A stretch of DNA of 64,000 nucleotides from Clusia tigrina (Eukaryota; Arthropoda; Insecta; Diptera; Clusiidae), in assembly GCA_920105625.2 (NCBI GenBank), contig OV050032.1, forward strand, positions 202,472,258-202,536,257, in the 5' to 3' direction. This document shows, piece by piece, positions 58,640 through 64,000 of this stretch. The notes beneath the pieces were generated by a model, which was given only the letters and a program-made list of their open reading frames with translations, was not told the DNA's origin and ran no database searches. How positions within the stretch are numbered: the stretch's first letter is position 1; every line of letters starts with the position of its first letter. Both the position numbers and the translations under genes were made by a program.

Positions 58640-58990
58640 TAAAAAGCACACTTAGGCCTGGATTAGTCCTTTGTGACATCGCATACGACACGAATCCCTT
58701 CCCCTCTCAAAGTCCAGTTATTTTAAACTTGTGATAACGATCGTACAATTAAGTCAAAAATATCCCCCAAGGATTCTAGGAAAAAGTCGCCAAAGAAAGT
58801 ACTTCTATTTGGAACAGCGCTGGACACAGATCAGGTGATTGATGGATTCCTGCTCCTCCCCAGCCAGGGAACTTCTGCAAAAGTCATTTGAGAGGATTGC
58901 TAATCACCTGTCATGAGTACCCAGATCCCAGTATCCCGTTAGAATGCTTATGACGGTTCCTATATATTGTCTACTTAAAGATAGTCGATC
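58640..58990 (-). pseudogene. LINE ORF2 C-terminal/3' remnant
   Basis: From about 58985 down the minus strand reads SLSRQYIGTVISILTGYWDL, then GTHDR, an in-frame TGA, LAILSNDFCRS, EEQESINHLICVQRC and, after frame changes, FLESLGDI. These are the TGHW..GTHA..L and C-x2-C...H...C signatures of insect LINE C termini. It is a different family from the 55.7 kb copy. Confidence 0.82.
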
Positions 58991-59082
58991 TTTGGACATT
59001 TATTTCAGAATACAACAACAACTTGTTTACTGAACCCCTTTGTGTATTTGTCAATTTGTAGCATAAACAAATTTAACTGGAG

Positions 59083-59150
59083 TTGAACCCCATAATACAG
59101 CTGGACCCCATAACACAGCTGGACCCCATAACGCAATTGAGCCGTATGAA
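59083..59150. repeat. ~23-bp repeat x3 (GACCCCATAACACAGCTG)
   Basis: Three copies of 'gaaccccataatacagctg'-like units. Confidence 0.8.
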
Positions 59151-59546
59151 TCAGTAGAAAGAAAGGTCCATTAAAACCCCGAAACTCTTTTTACTACAAT
59201 CAAAAGTAATCTGTATGTGGATATGCGGGTACTCCAATGGGACCAGAATCATTTATCGGCATGAATTTACCAGAAGTTATCAATAAGATCAAGGACCAGG
59301 TGAATAATACTCACAGGGAACGATGGTGCAGTTCAATACTCGTACTTCCTAGATATCCCAAACTAGAGAATTACAGATAGTTCCTTCTAACACTGCCAAG
59401 GAAAGATCTTAGATCATTGGTTGGGCTAATCCAAGGGGCCATCATATGGCGACCATAGGCATCATCCAGAGTCCGAGCTGCCTTTCCAGGACATCACAGA
59501 GAATTTTCTCTGCGCTTTCCCTGATTTTTTTAGTATAAGGAGGTGC
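59151..59546. other. Gene-free stretch
   Basis: No feature can be supported before the SINE target duplication. Confidence 0.35.
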
Positions 59547-59557
59547 TTAATAGGGTC

Positions 59558-59768
59558 TGCCAGTCACCGTGGTTTAGTGGTAAGCATGCTAGATTCACAA
59601 TTAGGAGGTCGCTGGTTTGAATCATGCCCCGGGCATGGTCTCGAAAATGCTTCATTCTAAGCATTTTCTCTTCGAGTCGAAGAGTACTCAGTTCTCTTGC
59701 TAGTACTCATTCCTCCAATGCCTTGCAGACATAATTAATTATGGAGCAAGTTATAATAATTACAATAA
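59558..59768 (+). mobile_element. tRNA-derived SINE with target-site duplication
   Basis: The head carries an A-box-like 'tggtttagtgg' (59570-59580) and a B-box-like 'ggtttgaatc' (59614-59623) at spacing normal for RNA polymerase III type 2 promoters. The 5' part is alignable with a tRNA-Gly/Asp/Glu-type fold but without a proper cloverleaf. A unrelated body of about 120 bp follows, ending in a TAA/AAT-rich tail. Flanks are 'ttaatagggtc' (59547-59557) and 'ttaataggatc' (59769-59779), a 10/11 direct repeat expected from target-primed insertion. Confidence 0.8.
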
Positions 59769-59919
59769 TTAATAGGATCAGAAGTATTGGGAATGGACAA
59801 TGGACACTCCATATTTCTGAACAGACTTCTGAGATTCATAAAAGAGACTAAGAAGTTTGAAAGGGTGAAACTGCCTTTTCAATATCCTCTATCTACAGAA
59901 ATATTTCCAGGCTTAGGGA

Positions 59920-60255
59920 ATAATGGGCATCAGTGCCTGAGCGTTTGGAGAACCCCTTCTTCGTAGTTTTTTCGGCCTACCCCAATTCTTGTCTATTCTA
60001 TTCTATAATAGCACAATGGGCATCAGTGCCTGAGTGTTTGGAGAGCCCCTTCTTCGGCGTTTCTTCGGCCTACCCCAGTTCTTTTCTAGTGTCTTCTATA
60101 ATAGCACAATGGACATCAGTGCCTTCTTCGTCGGCTCTCCGGGCTACCCAAATTCTATTATATTTTATTTCATTCTATAATAGCACAATGGACATCAGTG
60201 CCTGGGTGTTTGGAGACCCCCTTCTGCGACGTTTCTTCGGTCTACCCCACTTATA
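59920..60255. repeat. ~85-bp tandem array, four units
   Basis: Each unit reads 'cacaatggg/acatcagtgcc', 'tgagtgtttggaga', 'cccttctt' and 'cggcctacccc', with a T-rich 'ttctataatag' spacer. One unit (60113-60150) lacks the middle. A single relative is at 20903-20995. Confidence 0.88.
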
Positions 60256-61194
60256 TTCTATTCTACTATGTATATTCTATACTAATTTCTATATTAAGAA
60301 CAGCGACCCAACTGTCCCAAAACCTTTTTCAGTTGCTTTTTCTAATTAGGAGGTTAGCAATGGGGAAGCAACTAATTGTGGTGCCATTCAAAGCAGGTCT
60401 ACCAATGGCCTCGACCCATTCACAGCGTATTGTAAAGCGATCTGTTGTTCTAGTGTTGTTCCAATGTTGTTCTAGTTGCTGTGACATCACCAGGCACTGA
60501 CTCTGTTTCTCGATCTCGTTCCAGCACCTCGTTTGCTAATTGTTTATTTGTATTTATCTTTTCAACTCGACTTCTAATTGTAAATAATTATGTAAGAGAA
60601 GAACACACCAGAACAACTTTTAAACTGGCTCCAATCTAATCCGAGTACTTTAAATGCGAAATTGTATGGAAATGAATATTGTTTTTTTTTAATAATTCCA
60701 TAATTGTGGCGATGATATGTAAATTTTTCCACTACTCATGAATTGAGAAAATTATTTCGAGTTGCAGAGGCAAAAAAAATGGAAGGCAAATTCATATTTA
60801 AGTAAAGAAACGCAAACGGAATTAATCGAAGTTCTATTAAAATGAGATAAAACTGCGAAAAAAGTTTGCAAGATGAACAGACAAATATCAAAACAAAAAA
60901 AAATACAAAAACAAACATAAAAACAAACACAAAAACAAATACAAAAACAAAAAACGGACAAAAATAAGAAGGGAAAAAACTGGAAAAACCCCAAACAATG
61001 AAAAATAATTGATTATTATTGAGATGTATCTTGCTCGTATCCCCGAGCAGAGGCAGAGAGAGAGAGGGAGAGACTCAACAAGAACAACAACAACACCAAG
61101 GAAAAAGCAGCCGCACACAAATAAGCGCACACAAACAAACTCATCCAGCGACATAAGTCAGTGCCAAGTACAGAAGTGTGATGAAATCACACAA
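60256..61194. other. Gene-free stretch
   Basis: The A-rich segment 60890-60990 (aaaacaaa words) produces Phe/Cys-rich minus frames. No gene is supported. Confidence 0.4.
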
Positions 61195-61345
61195 GAACAA
61201 CAACAACAACAACAACAACAACAATAACAATAACGACAATGGCGAAAAGCACAACAACAACAACAACAACAAGAATAATAACGAAAACCACAAAACAACA
61301 ACAAGAACAAGAACAAGAACAATAACGAAAACCGCACACAGAGTC
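61195..61345. repeat. (CAA)n/(AAG)n microsatellites
   Basis: Pure (CAA)n at about 61197-61223 and 61250-61270, then 'aacaagaacaag' repeats. They give Asn/Gln-rich frames only. Confidence 0.9.
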
Positions 61346-61574
61346 ACACATCCACACACACACACACACTCGAAAAAGACGTATTAAAAACGAGTTTTCC
61401 CAACTGGTAAAAAGTATTAAAAAAAATACAAATAAATAAATAATAAATTAGAAAATAAGTATTTGAAAAAAAACAGAAAAAAATAGAAAAATTTAATAAA
61501 TAGAAAAACAAAAACAAGAACAGCAAAAATAATAATAAATGAAAATTAGATGAGTGGATGCTAATTTAATGTGT
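61346..61574. other. A-rich spacer
   Basis: Strongly A-rich, gene-free; includes (CA)n at about 61354-61370. Confidence 0.5.
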
Positions 61575-61795
61575 AAGTTGAGTCGCGTTGAGACCCTGCG
61601 CCGTGCAGCACCTGCCGCGACGTCGACACGCCAACAGCAGCGGGGAGAAGGACGTCCAAAGCGCCATTAGTGCCTCCGGTGCACGTGCGCCGAGCACCTC
61701 TGTGTGGAGGCGTTGAAGCAGGCGACGGTGCTCGACGCGGGGCCTCAACTATCGTCTACCGCAGTGAGCGTCCATGCTTGGATGCCTTTCGCTGC
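61575..61795. other. Isolated GC-rich segment, possible exon or promoter-proximal island
   Basis: About 220 bp of clearly GC-rich, CpG-containing sequence bounded by A+T-rich DNA. Two minus-strand frames stay open across most of it. One (61748-61566, 60 codons) starts with an ATG and reads an Arg/Leu-rich peptide; the other reads Pro/Ala/Thr/Gly-rich. No domain is recognised and splice sites are ambiguous, so it is left as an uncharacterised candidate. Confidence 0.4.
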
Positions 61796-62149
61796 CACTC
61801 AATTGTAATTTCAGTACAATTATAATTTCAGTACTCGTACAATTTAGTTGCAAATCACGAAAATTACCCGTAAAGTGATAGAAGGGTATTTATAGGGGGG
61901 ATTCACCTTGCTAAAGAGGGGAATCATTTGCTACAATGCAAGCACAGCCAATTCTGACTCCTTTTGTGAAGTCATGGCAAAGGAGCTTTCCACAGATTTC
62001 TCAGCGGTTCCTGCCCACTTTAACGATGAATACTCTTTGGAATATACCGCCAAATTCTTCTACCGCGGAGCTTCAAAAACTTCACAAATACTTTTATGTG
62101 AGGAACTGTTTTCTGATGAGGTCTTCTGATGTGGTTTAAAAAATGCATC
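61796..62149. other. Gene-free stretch
   Basis: Short repeated 'ttcagtac...aatt' words at 61810-61845; nothing else is supported. Confidence 0.35.
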
Positions 62150-63690
62150 AAAACATTGTAGAAAAAATTTTCAAAAGATTGTTAAAAACTTCATCAAAAT
62201 TATTCAAAAAATGTTTCAAAAATTGTTCAAAAACTTCTTTAAAAATTGTTCAAAACTTTTCCAAAACAAATTTTTTAAAATAGGTTTCAAAAAATTGTTC
62301 AAAAACTTCTTTAAAAATTGTTTAGTTTTCCAAAAATTGATCAAAAGCTTTCTCAAAATTGTTTAAAAAAAATGGTTCAAAAAATTGTTTAAAAATAGTT
62401 TACAAATTTTTTCAAAAAATTATACAAAAAATTGTTTAAAAAAATTATGAAAAAACTTTCGAAAAATTCTTCAAAAATTATACAAAGAATTGTTCAACAA
62501 AAGATTTGAAAAACTATTCAAAAAATTGTTTAAAAAATTGTTTAAAAAGTGTTCAAAAGCTTTTTCATAATTGTTGTTAAAAAAAATGTATCAAAAATTA
62601 TTAAAATAATTTATTAATATTGTTGAAAAAAATGTAAAAAAAATTTTCACAAATCTGTAAAAAAAATTTTTTGAAAAAATTTAAAAAATTGTGAAAAAAT
62701 CAGTTTAAAAATTTTTGAAAAATTTATTAAATAAATTCTTCAAAACATGTTAAAAAATTGATCAAAACTTTTTCCAAACAAATTTTTCAAAATTTATCAC
62801 AAAAAATGTTCAAAAACTTTTTTAAAAATTGTTCAATTACCTTTCGAATTACCTTAGTTCAAAATCTTGTTCAAAATAGTTGAAAAATCGTTGGAAAACT
62901 TGTTAAAAAACTTGTTCAAAAATTCTTTTAAGAAATCCTCAAAAATGGTCACAAAAATGTTCAAAAAATTGTTCAAAACTTATTCAAAAGCATTTTCAAA
63001 ATAATTAAAAAAAGTTTTCAAAAATTGTTTAAAAAAATCATTTATATAGTTTAAAAAATTGTTAAAAAAATTGTTACAAAATTTATCACAAGTCAAAAAT
63101 TTGTTTAAAAAATTGTTGAAAAATGTATTAAATAAATTGTTCAAAAACTTTTTCAAAAATTGTTCAAAAAATTGTACAAAAAATTGTACAAAAAATTGTA
63201 CAAAAAAATCGTTTAAAAAATTGTTCAAAAAATCGTTAAAAAAATTGTTCAAAAACGATTGAAAAATTATTAAAAATATGTTTCAAAATTATTCCAAAAT
63301 TTTTAAGAAAATTGTACAAAGAACCATTCAAAATATTGTTCAAAATTTTTTCAAAAACCTGTAAAAAAATTTGTTGAAAAATTGTTGGAAAAAATTGCTC
63401 ACAAAATTGTTCAAATACTTGTTAAAAATTGTTCAAAAATTGCCAAAAAACTTTTTAAAAAATCGTTCAAAAATTTTGTTTACAAATTTCTCAAAAAATT
63501 TTTCAAAAAATTGTTCAAAAATTGTGCAGAAGCTTTTTCAAAATTATTCAAAATGTATTAATATTGCTAAAAAAAAATTGTTGAAAAAAGTGTGAAAAAA
63601 TTTTCAAAGAATTTGTTGAAAAATTGTTGAAAAATGTATTAAATAAATTGTTCGAAAACTTTTTCAAAAAATTGTTCAAAAACTGTTAAC
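62150..63690. repeat. 11-bp minisatellite (TTCAAAAATTG)
   Basis: About 130 imperfect copies of 'ttcaaaaattg' with insertions of A. Perfect runs occur at 63150-63210 ('attgtacaaaa'). Lys/Asn/Phe/Leu-rich frames on both strands come from the repeat. The block near 63115-63150 recurs near 63625-63660. Confidence 0.92.
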
Positions 63691-64000
63691 TCTCAATATC
63701 ACATCAATGTCACTCTCAATTTCATTATTAATCTCAATTTCATTATCAGTGTTACAGGCAAAACTCAATGTTACTCGCGAGCTCCCTCATAACTCACTCT
63801 TACCCTCACTTTCACTCTCGCCATAATCTCATTTCCAACTCTCAATATCACACATTAATGTCACTCTGAATTAGTGTTACTCGCAAATTCACTCAAAACT
63901 CTCACTCTAAGCCTTATTCTCGTTTTCAATCTAAATTCCAACTCGCTCTAAATGTCACTCTTAATTTCATTATTAATCTCAATTTGACAGGCGAAGCTCA
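63691..64000. repeat. 'ACTCTCAATTTCA' short-period repeat running off the window
   Basis: Words 'tcactctcaatttcattatt' and 'actctcaatatcacat' recur, with a larger block ('ctctcaatatcacat(c)aatg') near 63691 and 63840 and 'atttcattattaatctcaat' near 63719 and 63974. It continues past the right edge. Confidence 0.82.

Overview
The window is insect nuclear DNA, most likely from a higher fly (Brachycera). The tephritid fruit flies would fit, but that is inference. The evidence is GT-AG introns of 59-197 bp next to one of 1.5 kb, many (CA)n/(GT)n and (CAA)n/(CAG)n microsatellites, decayed non-LTR retrotransposons of insect type, and very low gene density. No bacterial operon, CRISPR array, rRNA or intact tRNA is visible.

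One convincing host gene is present, on the minus strand at 1495-6188. Its first eight coding exons can be joined by hand with every splice phase agreeing (2520 nt, 840 codons). They encode a secreted or surface protein: signal peptide, one Ig domain, then alternating cysteine-rich DB modules and fibronectin type III domains. It matches the architecture of the C. elegans C25G4.10 type 'Ig-like and fibronectin type-III domain-containing' proteins. The reading frame leaves exon 8 at 1495 and continues beyond position 1, so the 3' end lies outside the window. An upstream untranslated exon is implied by an acceptor just before the start codon.

The remaining ~58 kb is gene-poor. By hand tally about a third of the window is tandem repeat in more than 20 unrelated families. 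They include 6-15 bp minisatellites (1-718, 6655-7040, 16495-16715, 20222-20902, 25235-26085, 28390-29110, 47690-48585, 52105-53370, 62150-63690), a 1.6 kb polypyrimidine tract (11255-12850), a ~133 bp satellite (13545-15475), a diverged relative in opposite orientation (33600-35230), an 89 bp dimeric array (8560-9080), a ~62 bp array with higher-order structure (41850-42970) and a 2.1 kb A+T block (38640-40800).

Scattered between them are dead retroelements. There is a non-LTR RT fragment on the plus strand (24558-25262), an RT-RNase H fragment on the minus strand broken by two frameshifts (48586-50785), and at least four LINE C-terminal/3' ends (37905-38375, 38365-38605, 55740-56150, 58640-58990). 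A tRNA-derived SINE lies at 59558-59768, bounded by an 11 bp target-site duplication. Several elements sit inside or directly against satellite arrays, which gives a relative order of events.

I found no clearly new enzymatic or defence system. The most unusual signal is the density and variety of independent short-period arrays, many with units of 10-11 bp, and their nesting with LINE ends.
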